Assembly (NCBI RefSeq): GCF_008080435.1
Contig: NZ_VRKN01000011.1
Span: forward strand, 1 to 64,000
Direction: 5' to 3'
DNA length: 64,000 nucleotides
Source of the DNA: Enterobacter asburiae
Lineage (GTDB): Bacteria > Pseudomonadota > Gammaproteobacteria > Enterobacterales > Enterobacteriaceae
Shown: piece by piece, positions 34,155-44,359 of the stretch
How positions within the stretch are numbered: position 1 is the first letter of the stretch
Layout: the number at the start of each line of letters is the position of its first letter
The notes under the pieces: model-generated
Databases searched by the model: none
What the model was told of the DNA's origin: nothing
Seen by the model: only the letters and a program-made list of their open reading frames with translations
Made by a program: the position numbers and the translations under genes

Positions 34155-34979
34155 TCAGAGCAAGAGAGGAAGCGTGGCGCTGGCTGTTTGTTGGCTAACG
34201 TCGCCGTAATGGCCATCCAGCGCAATCATGGACGTAGTCAGCAGCTCGACCAGCAACATGACCCCAACCTTAGCATTGAGTGCGCCTGCGCTAAGGGGAC
34301 CCTCTGGTTTGGCGGCAACCAGCTGCATGTCGCTCAGGGACGCCAGCGGGCTGCGGGGCGTATTGCTGAGTGCCAGAACCTTAACGCCGCGCTTTCGGGC
34401 AAGCTTCACCACGTGGAGTAAATCCCGCGTTGAACCCGAGCTGGAGATGGCCACGACCAGGGTCTCTTTCGAAAGCGTTGTCGCATTCATGGCTGCGCGG
34501 TGCATATCGCTAAACAGCTGTGCGGGTTTGCCCAGCCGCAACAGCTTGTAATGCAGATACTCCCCGAGGATCGCGCTGGCCGCGACGCCATAAATCTGTA
34601 CGGATTGCGCCTGGTGCAGCGCCAGCGCCGCCTTTTCAAGCAGCGTGCGGTCGAGGAGTCTGGCGGTATCCTGCAAAGCCTGCACCGACTCATCCACGAC
34701 GTTATCAATCTCATCCCCCGCCTGACGCGCGGGCTGGCCCTGCTGAATATCCAGCGCAAGCGCCATTTTAAATTCGTTATAGCCTTTGCAGCCCAGCGTC
34801 CGGCAAAGACGCGTGACGCTGGCCTCGCTGGTGTGGCTCTCGCGCGCCAGTTCAGTGATCGTCAGGTAGAGCACCCGGCCAGGATCGCTGAGGACAAACT
34901 CGCCGAGTTTTTGTTGCGTTGGGCTGTACCCGGAAGCCTCCTGGCGGAGCTTCAGCAGCAGATTTTCATGGTCCGACAT
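34155..34979 (-). CDS. MurR/RpiR-family transcriptional regulator
   Basis: A 274-aa regulator with an N-terminal RpiR-type helix-turn-helix (about 1-77; LTITELARESHTSEASVTRLCRTLG) and a C-terminal SIS sugar-phosphate binding domain (about 120-255; VVAISSSGSTRDLLHVVKLAR). Regulators of this family control amino-sugar and pentose genes and sense phosphosugars. It is divergent from the PTS gene, with 165 bases between that hold candidate operators. So it most likely controls that gene and nanE. The effector is unknown; a hexosamine 6-phosphate is the simplest guess. Confidence 0.88.
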   Translation of the reverse strand: MSDHENLLLKLRQEASGYSPTQQKLGEFVLSDPGRVLYLTITELARESHTSEASVTRLCRTLGCKGYNEFKMALALDIQQGQPARQAGDEIDNVVDESVQALQDTARLLDRTLLEKAALALHQAQSVQIYGVAASAILGEYLHYKLLRLGKPAQLFSDMHRAAMNATTLSKETLVVAISSSGSTRDLLHVVKLARKRGVKVLALSNTPRSPLASLSDMQLVAAKPEGPLSAGALNAKVGVMLLVELLTTSMIALDGHYGDVSQQTASATLPLLL

Positions 34980-35082
34980 GCCACGTCCTTAATGTGTTTC
35001 GCTGCGACTAGTGTGGCGGAAAGGAGGGGAAAGATGCCAGTCATTTTGAAAAAGTATGATCGGCTTCCTGGTTTATGATGAT

Positions 35083-35125
35083 AATTTTCACTTAATAATA
35101 TTTATGTGGTAAAAATTTTCACCAC
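35083..35125 (+). promoter_or_regulatory. Candidate operator region before the PTS gene
   Basis: A near-palindrome runs from GTGGT at 35106 to ACCAC at 35125 around an A/T core, with one mismatched pair. AATTTTCAC occurs twice, at 35083-35091 and 35114-35122, which is 31 bases or about three helical turns apart. Both lie just before the PTS ribosome binding site (GGGGAG). The divergent RpiR-type protein is the natural candidate to bind here. Confidence 0.5.
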
Positions 35126-35144
35126 TTAACGGGGAGATGAAAAA

Positions 35145-36704
35145 ATGATGCAAATGTTCAGTGGCGCTTCTTCGGGAGGATGGTTTGAAAAAGCGCAGCG
35201 CTTTGGTAAATCCTTTATGCTGCCGATCGCCGTGTTGCCAGCGGCGGGTCTGCTGCTGGGGATAGGCGGCGCGCTATCGAATCCCAATACGCTGGCGGCT
35301 TATCCCTTTTTAGATGTGGGCTGGCTGCAGGCCATTTTCACCATCATGAGCAGCGCAGGTTCAATCGTCTTTGCGAACCTCTCGGTGCTGTTTGCGGTTG
35401 GGGTTGCCGTCGGGTTGGCAAAAAGCGATAAGGGCACGGCCGGGCTGGCGGCGCTACTCGCGTTTCTGGTGATGAATGCCACCATCAACGCGCTGCTGAT
35501 CCTCACCGGCAAACTGGCGCATGAGAATCCGGGCGCTGTGGGGCAGGGCATGACGCTGGGGATTCAGACGCTGGAAACCGGCGTGTTTGGCGGCGTGGTC
35601 ATTGGGCTGGTGACCTGCGCGCTTCATCATCGGTTCAATAAAATTGCGCTTCCGCAGTTCCTCGGGTTCTTTGGCGGCTCGCGCTTTGTCCCCATAATCA
35701 GCTCGCTGGCGGCGATACTCGTCGGCGCGCTCATGACCGTAGTCTGGCCGCATTTTCAGAAATTGATTTTTGGTCTCGGCGGGCTGGTGGATGCTACCGG
35801 TTATCTGGGCACCCTGCTGTACGGCTTCATTTTACGCATGCTGGGCCCGTTTGGTTTGCACCACATCTTCTATCTGCCGTTCTGGACCACCGCGCTTGGC
35901 GGCAGTGAGATTGTTAACGGTCACCTGGTTGAGGGCACTCAGCGGATCTTCTTCGCCCAGTTGGCCGATCCCACAACGCGTCAGTTTTACGAAGGTACGT
36001 CACGTTTCATGTCCGGGCGCTTTATTACGATGATGTTTGGCCTGCTCGGCGCGTGTCTGGCGATGTACCACACGGCAAAACCGGAGAACAAAAAGCGCGT
36101 TGCCGGGCTGCTGCTCTCTGCGGCGTTAACCTCGTTCCTGACCGGGATTACCGAGCCTATCGAGTTCTCCTTCCTGTTTATTGCGCCGGTGCTTTACGTT
36201 ATTCATGCGCTGTTTGACGGCCTGGCGTTCATGCTCGCACATATGCTGCATATCACCATCGGCCAAACCTTCTCCGGCGGTTTTATCGACTTCGTGCTGT
36301 TCGGCATTTTGCAGGGGGAGGCCAAAACCCACTGGATGTTCGTTCCGCTGGTCGGCGTGCCGTGGTTCTTCCTTTACTACTTCACCTTCCGCTACCTGAT
36401 TAACCGCTTCGATTTTGCCACGCCGGGTCGGGAAAAGGAGGCGATGGCCAATGAGGTGACCTTCTCGCAGAGCGAGCGCGCCGTTGCGGTGATCGCTGGA
36501 TTAGGCGGAAAAGACAATCTGGAAGAGGTGGACTGCTGCGCCACGCGTCTTCGCGTCACGGTTAAGGACGGCAGCAAAGTGAATGACGCGGCGCTGAAAG
36601 CCACCGGCGCGCGCGGCGTTATCGTACGCGGTAACGGTGTTCAGGTCATTTATGGTCCGCACGTCACGATTATCAAAAACGAAGTGGAAGAGATCTTATC
36701 GTAA
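35145..36704 (+). CDS. PTS transporter, glucose/amino-sugar family EIICB
   Basis: A 519-aa permease of the glucose superfamily PTS. The membrane EIIC part spans about 1-430 ([20 protein letters not shown] near 26; HHIFYLPFW and [12 protein letters not shown], the typical sugar-site motifs). The cytoplasmic EIIB domain follows from about 445, and its phosphorylation site is the second Cys of DCCATRLRV, about 465. No EIIA is present here or next to it, so phosphate probably comes from EIIA-Glc (Crr) or another EIIA. The stop overlaps the nanE start by one base. The sugar is inferred to be N-acetylmannosamine or a relative. Confidence 0.88.
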   Translation: MMQMFSGASSGGWFEKAQRFGKSFMLPIAVLPAAGLLLGIGGALSNPNTLAAYPFLDVGWLQAIFTIMSSAGSIVFANLSVLFAVGVAVGLAKSDKGTAGLAALLAFLVMNATINALLILTGKLAHENPGAVGQGMTLGIQTLETGVFGGVVIGLVTCALHHRFNKIALPQFLGFFGGSRFVPIISSLAAILVGALMTVVWPHFQKLIFGLGGLVDATGYLGTLLYGFILRMLGPFGLHHIFYLPFWTTALGGSEIVNGHLVEGTQRIFFAQLADPTTRQFYEGTSRFMSGRFITMMFGLLGACLAMYHTAKPENKKRVAGLLLSAALTSFLTGITEPIEFSFLFIAPVLYVIHALFDGLAFMLAHMLHITIGQTFSGGFIDFVLFGILQGEAKTHWMFVPLVGVPWFFLYYFTFRYLINRFDFATPGREKEAMANEVTFSQSERAVAVIAGLGGKDNLEEVDCCATRLRVTVKDGSKVNDAALKATGARGVIVRGNGVQVIYGPHVTIIKNEVEEILS

Positions 36705-37411
36705 TGAAAACTGTACTGGATAACCTGAAGGGAAAACTGGTCGTCTCCTGTCAGGCGCTGGAGAATGAACCGCTGCATAGCCCGTTTATTATGTCGCGGA
36801 TGGCGCTGGCGGCGGCGCAGGGCGGGGCTGCTGCCATTCGTGCCAACAGCGTGGTGGATATCGAGGCCATTAAGCTGCAGGTGTCTTTGCCGGTCATCGG
36901 CATCATCAAACGGGATTACCCGGAAAGCGAGGTGTTTATCACCGCCACGATGAAAGAGGTGGATGAGCTCATGACCGTCTCTCCAGAAATCATTGCGCTT
37001 GATGCGACGGCGCGGGAGCGTCCCGGTGGGGAATCCCTGGAAACACTGGTCACGCGCATCCGCTCGCGCTATCCCGCGGTACTGCTGATGGCAGATATTT
37101 CCACCGTGGGCGAAGCCGTGACGGCGCAGGCGCTTGGCTTTGACTGCGTCGGCACCACGCTTTACGGCTATACGGCGGAAACGGCGGGCCATTCGCTTCC
37201 TGAGAACGACTGCGCTTTCCTGAAGGCTGTGCTGGCTGCCGTGACGGTTCCCGTGATTGCCGAAGGCAACGTGGATACGCCTGAACGCGCGGCCAGGTGT
37301 CTGGCGCTGGGCGCGCATACGGTCGTTGTCGGCGGCGCGATCACCCGTCCACAGCAAATTACCGAGCGTTTTATGGCGGCGATTGGCGCGCAAAGCACCG
37401 ATGGAGCATGA
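36704..37411 (+). CDS. nanE: N-acetylmannosamine-6-phosphate 2-epimerase NanE
   Basis: NanE turns ManNAc-6-phosphate into GlcNAc-6-phosphate, which joins amino-sugar breakdown through NagA and NagB. The 235-aa TIM barrel keeps the catalytic lysine K69 ([10 protein letters not shown]) and the acid E187 ([11 protein letters not shown]), and the phosphate-binding end [10 protein letters not shown]. It starts on the last base of the PTS gene stop, so it is coupled to the transporter. In K-12 nanE is in the nanATEK operon for sialic acid; here there is no nanA, nanT or nanK beside it. Confidence 0.92.
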   Translation: MKTVLDNLKGKLVVSCQALENEPLHSPFIMSRMALAAAQGGAAAIRANSVVDIEAIKLQVSLPVIGIIKRDYPESEVFITATMKEVDELMTVSPEIIALDATARERPGGESLETLVTRIRSRYPAVLLMADISTVGEAVTAQALGFDCVGTTLYGYTAETAGHSLPENDCAFLKAVLAAVTVPVIAEGNVDTPERAARCLALGAHTVVVGGAITRPQQITERFMAAIGAQSTDGA

Positions 37412-37465
37412 CCATCCGGCGGGGATCTGCGATACTAATCGTTTATCCCCTTTACTGAGATGACT

Positions 37466-38137
37466 ATGCAGTACCCGATTAACGAGATGTTCCAGACCCT
37501 GCAAGGCGAGGGTTACTTTACCGGCGTTCCCGCTATTTTTATTCGTTTACAGGGATGCCCGGTTGGCTGTGCCTGGTGTGATACCAAACATACGTGGGAT
37601 AAGCTCGCAGATCGGGAAGTGTCGCTGTTTAGTATTCTGGCGAAAACCAAAGAGAGCGATAAGTGGGGCGCGGGCAGTTCAGAAGATCTGCTTGCCATTA
37701 TTGGTCGTCAGGGCTGGACGGCGCGCCACGTGGTGATCACCGGCGGTGAACCCTGCATCCACGATCTGACGCCGCTGACCGAGCTGCTCGAAAAGAACGG
37801 CTACAGCTGCCAGATTGAAACCAGCGGCACCCATGAAGTGCGGTGTTCACACACTACCTGGGTAACGGTATCGCCAAAGGTGAATATGCGCGGCGGGTAT
37901 GACGTGCTGTCTCAGGCGCTGGAACGCGCGGATGAGATTAAGCACCCGGTAGGGCGCGTGCGTGATATCGAAGCGCTGGACGAGCTGCTGGCAACGCTGG
38001 CGGATGAAAAACAGCGCGTGATTGCGCTACAGCCGATCAGCCAGAAAGACGACGCGACGCGTCTGTGCATTGAAACCTGCATAGTGCGCAACTGGCGCTT
38101 ATCGATGCAGACGCATAAGTACCTGAATATTGCATAA
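37466..38137 (+). CDS. queE: 7-carboxy-7-deazaguanine synthase QueE
   Basis: QueE is a radical SAM enzyme that rearranges 6-carboxytetrahydropterin to 7-carboxy-7-deazaguanine in queuosine synthesis. The 223-aa protein has the cluster cysteines C31, C35 and C38 (GCPVGCAWCDT). It also has the SAM block ITGGEPCIHD near 90 and SPKVNMRGGY near 138. An ATG two codons earlier (37460) is possible; 37466 gives the E. coli length. It is convergent with queD, which makes its substrate, with a BIME between. Confidence 0.97.
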   Translation: MQYPINEMFQTLQGEGYFTGVPAIFIRLQGCPVGCAWCDTKHTWDKLADREVSLFSILAKTKESDKWGAGSSEDLLAIIGRQGWTARHVVITGGEPCIHDLTPLTELLEKNGYSCQIETSGTHEVRCSHTTWVTVSPKVNMRGGYDVLSQALERADEIKHPVGRVRDIEALDELLATLADEKQRVIALQPISQKDDATRLCIETCIVRNWRLSMQTHKYLNIA

Positions 38138-38140
38138 AAA

Positions 38141-38221
38141 AGCCCGGTGGCGCTAGCGCTTACCGGGCCTACAGTTCGAGGCTTTTGTAGGCCGGGTAAG
38201 GCGAAGCCGCCACCCGGCAAG
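38141..38221. repeat. BIME between queE and queD
   Basis: Two REP palindromes in opposite orientation, AGCCCGGTGGCGCTAGCG to ACCGGGCCTAC and TGTAGGCCGGGTAAGGCG to CCACCCGGC, preceded by a run of A. They lie between convergent genes and run up to the queD stop. Confidence 0.88.
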
Positions 38222-38223
38222 CA

Positions 38224-38586
38224 TCACTCTCCGCGATACACGCAGCCCGCCGTGCAGGTCTCTTTGATCATCACTGCGCTCAGCAGCGGTACCTGTGGTT
38301 TCATCTGATCCCAAATCCATTTTGCCAGCACTTCGCTGGTCGGGTTTTCCAGCCCTGGAATGTCATTAAGATAATAGTGATCCAGACGATCGTAGGTCGG
38401 CTTAAACGCGGCCTTCAGCTCGGCAAAATCCATGATCCAACCGGTATGCGGATCAACTTCACCGGTGATCTCAAGACGCACCATAAACGAGTGCCCGTGC
38501 AGACGGCCGCATTTATGCCCTTCTGGGACATGCGGAAGGTGATGGGCGGCTTCGAAGGTGAAATCTTTAAACAGTGTGGTGGACAT
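38224..38586 (-). CDS. queD: 6-carboxytetrahydropterin synthase QueD
   Basis: QueD turns dihydroneopterin triphosphate into 6-carboxy-5,6,7,8-tetrahydropterin, the first committed queuosine step. The 120-aa protein (121 in E. coli) is a PTPS-like tunnel-fold subunit. The zinc histidines are in FEAAHHLP (15/16), H30 and H32, and the catalytic Cys26 lies in [10 protein letters not shown]. It is divergent from cysJ with 306 bases between, and acts just before QueE. Confidence 0.96.
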   Translation of the reverse strand: MSTTLFKDFTFEAAHHLPHVPEGHKCGRLHGHSFMVRLEITGEVDPHTGWIMDFAELKAAFKPTYDRLDHYYLNDIPGLENPTSEVLAKWIWDQMKPQVPLLSAVMIKETCTAGCVYRGE

Positions 38587-38892
38587 GATCGCTCTCAGTA
38601 ATGCGGAAAAAACCGCCGCATAGTACCGGAAAGCACAATTTTTAGCATTAACTAAAACGGCTCTGAAGCCTGGCGTCTCGTTAACAGGCGTTTTTTGTTG
38701 TTTTTATCTATAATTTTCAGAGGGTTAATTAATCGGTTTTATCGCTAAGTATGACAACTAAAACAGGTTAGTCCATTTGGTTATTTATTATTTCCATCCC
38801 TTCTTTAATTGTTATTATCCTCGCCGTTAACCTTATCTTCAGTTTGGATTTATTCGCTTAAAGTCCGCTTGGCTACTGGAACATAACGACGC
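38587..38892. promoter_or_regulatory. queD-cysJ divergent control region
   Basis: A 306-base, mostly AT-rich gap without a gene. It must hold the queD promoter (a TACTAT -10 candidate at 38620-38625 on the minus strand) and the cysJIH promoter. CysB with N-acetylserine activates cysJIH in enteric bacteria and would bind here, but its loose site cannot be placed with confidence by eye. Confidence 0.5.
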
Positions 38893-40698
38893 ATGACAAC
38901 ACAGGCCCCACCTTCAAATTTGCTTCCCCTGAACCCGGAGCAACTGGCGCGCCTTCAGGCTGCCACCTCTGATTTTTCTCCCACTCAGCTTGCCTGGGTC
39001 TCCGGTTATTTCTGGGGAATGCTCAATCAGCAGCCGGGCGCTGTGGCGGGTGCACCGGTAACGGCCGTTGAAATTCCGGCCATTACCCTGATTTCCGCCT
39101 CGCAGACGGGCAATGCCCGCCGCGTGGCCGAGGCGCTGCGTGACGACCTGCTGGCCGCCAAACTGAACGTGAACCTGGTCAACGCCGGGGATTATAAATT
39201 CAAGCAAATCGCGTCGGAAAAACTGCTGGTGGTAGTGGCCTCTACGCAGGGCGAAGGTGAACCCGCTGAAGAAGCGGTGGCACTGCATAAGTTCCTGTTC
39301 TCGAAAAAAGCGCCGAAGCTGGATGGCACCGCGTTTGCCGTCTTTGGCCTGGGCGATACCTCCTATGAATTCTTTTGCCAGTCCGGTAAAGACTTCGACA
39401 GCAAGCTGGCGGAGCTGGGCGCGGAGCGCCTGCTGGACCGCGTTGACGCGGATGTTGAATACCAGACCGCCGCCGCCGAATGGCGTGCGCGCATCGTTGA
39501 GGTGTTGAAAGCGCGCGTGCCGAAAGAGACGTCGGCGCAGGCCGCGTTCACCGCGACGGGTGCCGTCAACGACATCCACACCAGTCCGTACACCAAAGAG
39601 GCGCCGCTGACGGCGAGCCTGTCGGTGAACCAGAAAATTACCGGACGCGACTCGGAAAAAGACGTGCGCCATATCGAAATCGATCTGGGCGACTCTGGCC
39701 TGCGCTATCAGCCGGGCGATGCGCTCGGTATCTGGTATCAGAACGATCCGGCGCTGGTGAAAGAGCTGGTTGAGCTGCTGTGGCTGAAGGGTGACGAGCC
39801 TGTCACCGTTGACGGCAAAACCCAGCCGCTTTCTGACGCGCTGCAGTGGCATTTCGAGCTGACGGTGAATACCCCGAATATCGTCGAAAATTATGCCACC
39901 TTAACGCGCAGCGAATCCTTGCTGCCGCTGGTGGGCGACAAGGCGAAACTGCAGCATTACGCCGCGACGACGCCAATTGTCGATATGGTGCGTTTCTCTC
40001 CGGCTCAGCTGGATGCCGATGCGCTGATCGACCTGCTGCGTCCGCTGACCCCGCGCCTGTACTCCATCGCCTCTTCGCAGGTCGAAGTAGAGAGCGAAGT
40101 GCATGTGACCGTCGGCGTGGTGCGCTACGACATCGAAGGCCGCGCCCGCGCGGGTGGGGCATCAAGTTTCCTGGCGGATCGCGTGGAAGAAGAGGGTGAA
40201 GTGCGCGTCTTTATCGAGCACAACGACAACTTCCGACTGCCGACGCACCCGGAAACCCCGGTCATCATGATTGGCCCGGGTACCGGCATTGCGCCGTTCC
40301 GCGCCTTTATGCAGCAGCGCGCGGCAGACGGCGCGCCGGGTAAAAACTGGCTTTTCTTCGGCAACCCGCACTTTACTGAAGATTTCCTCTACCAGGTTGA
40401 GTGGCAGCGCTATGTTAAAGAAGGCGTACTGACCCGCATCGATCTGGCCTGGTCCCGCGACCAGAAAGAAAAAGTCTACGTACAAGACAAACTGCGCGAA
40501 CAGGGCGCAGAGCTGTGGCGCTGGATCAATGACGGTGCCCACATTTATGTCTGCGGCGACGCCAATCGCATGGCGAAAGACGTTGAGCAGGCACTGCTGG
40601 AAGTGATTGCCGAATTCGGCGGTATGGATGCCGAAGCGGCGGATGAATTTTTAAGTGAGCTGCGCGTTGAGCGCCGTTATCAGCGAGATGTCTACTAA
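38893..40698 (+). CDS. cysJ: NADPH-sulfite reductase flavoprotein alpha subunit
   Basis: CysJ passes electrons from NADPH through FAD and FMN to CysI for the six-electron reduction of sulfite to sulfide. The 601-aa protein (599 in E. coli) has an FMN flavodoxin domain ([13 protein letters not shown] near 73 and STQGEGEP near 120). FAD-binding and NADPH domains follow (RLYSIASSQ near 394, [16 protein letters not shown] near 460). It ends [10 protein letters not shown]. Its stop overlaps the cysI start by one base. Confidence 0.98.
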   Translation: MTTQAPPSNLLPLNPEQLARLQAATSDFSPTQLAWVSGYFWGMLNQQPGAVAGAPVTAVEIPAITLISASQTGNARRVAEALRDDLLAAKLNVNLVNAGDYKFKQIASEKLLVVVASTQGEGEPAEEAVALHKFLFSKKAPKLDGTAFAVFGLGDTSYEFFCQSGKDFDSKLAELGAERLLDRVDADVEYQTAAAEWRARIVEVLKARVPKETSAQAAFTATGAVNDIHTSPYTKEAPLTASLSVNQKITGRDSEKDVRHIEIDLGDSGLRYQPGDALGIWYQNDPALVKELVELLWLKGDEPVTVDGKTQPLSDALQWHFELTVNTPNIVENYATLTRSESLLPLVGDKAKLQHYAATTPIVDMVRFSPAQLDADALIDLLRPLTPRLYSIASSQVEVESEVHVTVGVVRYDIEGRARAGGASSFLADRVEEEGEVRVFIEHNDNFRLPTHPETPVIMIGPGTGIAPFRAFMQQRAADGAPGKNWLFFGNPHFTEDFLYQVEWQRYVKEGVLTRIDLAWSRDQKEKVYVQDKLREQGAELWRWINDGAHIYVCGDANRMAKDVEQALLEVIAEFGGMDAEAADEFLSELRVERRYQRDVY

Positions 40699-42410
40699 TG
40701 AGCGAAAAACATCCAGGGCCACTGGTGGTCGAAGGTAAACTGACAGACGCCGAGCGCATGAAGCTGGAAAGCAACTATCTGCGCGGCACCATTGCTGAAG
40801 ATCTGAATGACGGTCTCACCGGCGGTTTCAAAGGCGACAACTTCCTGCTGATTCGCTTCCACGGTATGTACCAGCAGGACGATCGCGACATCCGCGCCGA
40901 GCGTGCTGAACAGAAGCTGGAGCCGCGTCATGCGATGCTGCTGCGCTGCCGTCTGCCGGGCGGGGTGATCACCACTAAACAGTGGCAGGCCATCGACAAG
41001 TTTGCGGGTGAAAACACGATTTATGGCAGTATTCGCCTGACCAACCGTCAGACCTTCCAGTTCCACGGCATTCTGAAGAAGAACGTGAAGCCGGTGCACC
41101 AGATGCTGCACTCGGTCGGGCTGGACGCGCTGGCGACCGCCAACGACATGAACCGTAACGTGCTTTGCACTTCGAATCCGTATGAGTCCGAGCTGCACGC
41201 CGAAGCCTATGAGTGGGCGAAGAAGATCTCTGAGCACCTGCTGCCGCGCACGCGCGCCTATGCAGAGATTTGGCTCGATCAGGAAAAAGTCGCGACCACG
41301 GACGAAGAACCGATCCTTGGCCAGACCTATCTGCCGCGTAAGTTTAAAACCACGGTCGTTATCCCACCGCAGAACGATATCGACCTTCACGCCAACGACA
41401 TGAACTTCGTGGCGATTGCCGAAAACGGCAAGCTGATTGGCTTTAACCTGTTGGTGGGCGGCGGCCTGTCCATTGAGCACGGTAACAAGAAAACCTACGC
41501 CCGCACCGCGAGCGAGTTCGGCTTCCTGCCGCTGGAGCACACGCTGGCTGTGGCGGAAGCGGTAGTGACCACGCAGCGCGACTGGGGCAACCGTACCGAC
41601 CGTAAAAACGCGAAAACCAAATACACCCTGGAGCGCGTGGGCGTTGAGACGTTCAAAGAGGAAGTGGAGCGTCGTGCGGGCATCAAGTTTGAGCCGATCC
41701 GCCCTTACGAATTCACCGGTCGCGGCGATCGCATTGGCTGGGTGAAAGGTATCGATAATAAATGGCACCTGACGCTGTTTATTGAAAACGGCCGTATTCT
41801 GGATTATCCGGGCCGTCCGCTGAAAACCGGTCTGCTGGAAATTGCTAAGATCCATAAAGGTGAGTTCCGCATTACCGCTAACCAGAACCTGATTATTGCC
41901 GGCGTGCCGGAGAGCCAGAAGGCGAAGGTCGAGAAGCTGGCGCGCGATCATGGGTTGATGGATGCGGTTAAACCGCAGCGTGAAAACTCGATGGCCTGCG
42001 TGTCGTTCCCGACCTGCCCGCTGGCGATGGCCGAAGCGGAACGTTTCCTGCCGTCATTTACTGACAAAGTGGAAGCGATTCTGGAAAAACACGGTATTCC
42101 GGACGAGCATATTGTTATGCGCGTCACCGGTTGCCCGAACGGCTGCGGCCGCGCGATGCTGGCCGAGCTGGGTCTGGTGGGGAAAGCGCCGGGGCGTTAC
42201 AACGTGCACCTTGGCGGCAATCGTATGGGGACGCGCATTCCGCGTATGTACCGTGAAAATATTACGGAACCGGAAATTCTCGATTCCATCGACGAGCTTG
42301 TCGGGCGCTGGGCGAAAGAGCGCGAAGCGGGTGAAGGCTTCGGCGACTTTACGGTGCGTGCGGGCATCATTCGCCCGGTGCTCGATCCCGCAAGGGATTT
42401 CTGGGAATAA
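40698..42410 (+). CDS. cysI: NADPH-sulfite reductase hemoprotein beta subunit
   Basis: CysI is the siroheme and [4Fe-4S] subunit that reduces sulfite to sulfide. The 570-aa protein has the cluster cysteines in [11 protein letters not shown] (about 434 and 440) and [12 protein letters not shown] (about 479 and 483), the last of which also binds the siroheme iron. The siroheme anion-site arginines lie in NRQTFQFHG. CysG, which makes siroheme, is encoded 2.2 kb further on. A BIME separates it from cysH. Confidence 0.98.
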   Translation: MSEKHPGPLVVEGKLTDAERMKLESNYLRGTIAEDLNDGLTGGFKGDNFLLIRFHGMYQQDDRDIRAERAEQKLEPRHAMLLRCRLPGGVITTKQWQAIDKFAGENTIYGSIRLTNRQTFQFHGILKKNVKPVHQMLHSVGLDALATANDMNRNVLCTSNPYESELHAEAYEWAKKISEHLLPRTRAYAEIWLDQEKVATTDEEPILGQTYLPRKFKTTVVIPPQNDIDLHANDMNFVAIAENGKLIGFNLLVGGGLSIEHGNKKTYARTASEFGFLPLEHTLAVAEAVVTTQRDWGNRTDRKNAKTKYTLERVGVETFKEEVERRAGIKFEPIRPYEFTGRGDRIGWVKGIDNKWHLTLFIENGRILDYPGRPLKTGLLEIAKIHKGEFRITANQNLIIAGVPESQKAKVEKLARDHGLMDAVKPQRENSMACVSFPTCPLAMAEAERFLPSFTDKVEAILEKHGIPDEHIVMRVTGCPNGCGRAMLAELGLVGKAPGRYNVHLGGNRMGTRIPRMYRENITEPEILDSIDELVGRWAKEREAGEGFGDFTVRAGIIRPVLDPARDFWE

Positions 42411-42418
42411 CCCATCCT

Positions 42419-42490
42419 TTGCCCGGTGGCGCTTCGCTTACCGGGTCTACGGGTTTTGTAGGCCGGGCAAACGCAGTGCCGCCCGGCAAA
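42419..42490. repeat. BIME inside the cysJIH operon
   Basis: Two opposed REP units, TTGCCCGGTGGCGCTTCGC to CCGGGTCTAC and TGTAGGCCGGGCAAACGC to GCCCGGCAA. They lie between cysI and cysH, genes transcribed in the same direction, and not at the end of the operon. They could stabilise the cysJI part of the message. Confidence 0.88.
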
Positions 42491-42509
42491 ACAGGCAAAC
42501 GAGGTTCTT

Positions 42510-43244
42510 ATGTCCGTACTCGATCTAAACGCCCTTAATGACCTGCCAAAAGTCGAACGCATTCTGGCGCTGGCAGAAACCAATGCCCAACTGGAAAAGC
42601 TGGACGCCGAAGGGCGCGTGGCGTGGGCGCTGGAAAACCTACCTGGAGACTACGTGCTGTCGTCGAGCTTTGGTATTCAGGCGGCGGTCAGTTTGCACCT
42701 GGTGAATCAGATCCGTCCGGACATTCCGGTGATCCTCACCGATACCGGCTACCTGTTCCCGGAAACCTACCAGTTTATTGACGAGCTGACGGACAAGCTC
42801 AAGCTGAACCTCAAAGTTTACCGCGCGACGGAAAGCGCGGCCTGGCAGGAGGCGCGCTACGGTAAGCTATGGGAACAGGGCGTTGAGGGCATTGAGAAAT
42901 ACAATGAGATCAACAAAGTTGAGCCGATGAACCGGGCGCTGAAAGAGCTCAATGCGCAGACGTGGTTTGCGGGGCTACGCCGCGAGCAGTCCGGCAGCCG
43001 TGCAACCTTGCCGGTGCTGGCGGTCCAGCGCGGGGTGTTTAAAGTGCTGCCGATAATCGACTGGGATAACCGGACGGTGTATCAGTATCTGCAAAAACAC
43101 GGGCTGAAGTACCATCCGCTGTGGGACCAGGGCTATCTGTCGGTTGGCGACACGCACACCACGCGCAAATGGGAACCGGGAATGGCGGAAGAAGAGACGC
43201 GATTCTTTGGGCTGAAGCGCGAGTGCGGATTGCACGAAGGGTGA
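42510..43244 (+). CDS. cysH: Phosphoadenosine phosphosulfate reductase CysH
   Basis: CysH reduces PAPS to sulfite with thioredoxin or glutaredoxin. The 244-aa protein is of the PAPS type: it lacks the CC...CXXC cluster motif of APS reductases, has the [16 protein letters not shown]-loop-like motif near 48, and the catalytic Cys239 in ECGLHEG at the very end. Third gene of cysJIH, separated from cysI by a BIME. Convergent with iap. Confidence 0.97.
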   Translation: MSVLDLNALNDLPKVERILALAETNAQLEKLDAEGRVAWALENLPGDYVLSSSFGIQAAVSLHLVNQIRPDIPVILTDTGYLFPETYQFIDELTDKLKLNLKVYRATESAAWQEARYGKLWEQGVEGIEKYNEINKVEPMNRALKELNAQTWFAGLRREQSGSRATLPVLAVQRGVFKVLPIIDWDNRTVYQYLQKHGLKYHPLWDQGYLSVGDTHTTRKWEPGMAEEETRFFGLKRECGLHEG

Positions 43245-43252
43245 TTCCTTAT

Positions 43253-43299
43253 CCTCCCTCTCCCTGTGGGAGAGGGTTGGGGTGAGGGCATCAGGCCGC
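43253..43299. repeat. Palindromic repeat between cysH and iap
   Basis: CCCTCTCCC and GGGAGAGGG form a perfect 9-bp stem (43256-43276) around TGT, followed by TTGGGGTGAGGGCATCAGG. The same element is at 22041. It may act as a two-way terminator for the convergent cysH and iap. Confidence 0.8.
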
Positions 43300-43315
43300 G
43301 CTATGCTTAAAAACC

Positions 43316-44359
43316 TCAGGCTTTCCCCGCTTTCGCCAGCTCCTTCACCAGCGGCAGCATCACCTTCACCACATCACGGCTGCGGTGTTCAATCCGCTGC
43401 GGCAGCGCGCTATCAATGTGCTGCTGATTATCCAGCATCACGTTGTGCCAGCTTGTCCCGTCCGGGAAGGCTTTCGATTTAGCCCGCTGCTGATAGCCAT
43501 CTTTCTTGCCCAATCCCCAGTTTGTCGCTTCCACGTACAGCACCGGAATGCCCGCTTTATCGAACACTTCCCCGTCGTTGCAGCAGCCTGTTCCTCGCGG
43601 ATAACCCGGGTTACCGCCGGGGTTGCTGGTGGCATAAACCCCATGGCTGCGGGCAATCGCCAGCGCCCGGTCACGCGTCAGTTTCCGCACGGTACCCGGC
43701 GTACTCTGCCCGCTGTTGAAATAAAGCTTATCGCCGACGATCAGGTTATCGAGGTTGATCACCAGCAGCGTATTTTTCTTCTCCTCAGCACTCATGCGTT
43801 TAAGGAGATTCTCAGCGCCGAGTTTGCCCTCTTCTTCACCGCTGGTGGCCACGAAACGAATACCATACTCGGTTGGAATATCTTTCATCCGCTCGGCCAG
43901 TTCGAGCATCACGCCCAGGCCTGCCGCGTTGTCGTCCATGCCCTGCAGCGTCAGCCCGCCGAGGTTATTATCCGTATCGGCATCGCTCATCGGGGCGTAG
44001 GTATCAAGGTGCGCCATAATAATAATCTGTTCAGCCGCGCTACCTTCATGCGCCGCGATAACCGTACTGCCGGTCACGTTATGCCAGTTTTTCGTTTTAT
44101 TTCGTGAGGTATAGACGTAGCGGCTGTGAAACGACCGGATGTCGCTCTGGTAGCCCATGTCGGCAAACTGCTGGCGAAGATAGTCCGCGGAGAGCATCTC
44201 CGCAGGCGAACCGGTCATGCGGCCAGGGAAGACGGTGGCAATATGCCGCGCCTGCATAGTGGCGATTTCACCATAAGGTTGGTTTTTTGCCTGAGCCGGA
44301 AGAATAAAGCAAACGCCGAGCGCCAGGGCAGCAATACGGTGGCGCGTTGCGGAAAACAT
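43316..44359 (-). CDS. iap: Iap aminopeptidase (M28 family)
   Basis: Iap is a periplasmic aminopeptidase that removes N-terminal arginine from alkaline phosphatase. The 347-aa protein (345 in E. coli) has a signal peptide with cleavage likely after PAQA (about residue 24). It has the M28 zinc ligands: IIMAHLDTY (His/Asp near 115), GMDDNAAGLGVMLEL near 140, and SGEEEGKLGAENLL near 173. In E. coli a CRISPR array and cas genes lie beside iap; here it faces cysH directly and is divergent from cysG. Confidence 0.94.
   Translation of the reverse strand: MFSATRHRIAALALGVCFILPAQAKNQPYGEIATMQARHIATVFPGRMTGSPAEMLSADYLRQQFADMGYQSDIRSFHSRYVYTSRNKTKNWHNVTGSTVIAAHEGSAAEQIIIMAHLDTYAPMSDADTDNNLGGLTLQGMDDNAAGLGVMLELAERMKDIPTEYGIRFVATSGEEEGKLGAENLLKRMSAEEKKNTLLVINLDNLIVGDKLYFNSGQSTPGTVRKLTRDRALAIARSHGVYATSNPGGNPGYPRGTGCCNDGEVFDKAGIPVLYVEATNWGLGKKDGYQQRAKSKAFPDGTSWHNVMLDNQQHIDSALPQRIEHRSRDVVKVMLPLVKELAKAGKA

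Noticed and set aside
40695..41951. 418-codon open frame on the minus strand
   Set aside because: It is antisense to cysI with shadow-like composition; cysI has all its catalytic residues.
43245..43315. CRISPR array next to iap
   Set aside because: The site is where E. coli has an array, but only a single palindromic repeat is present, with no repeat-spacer pattern.
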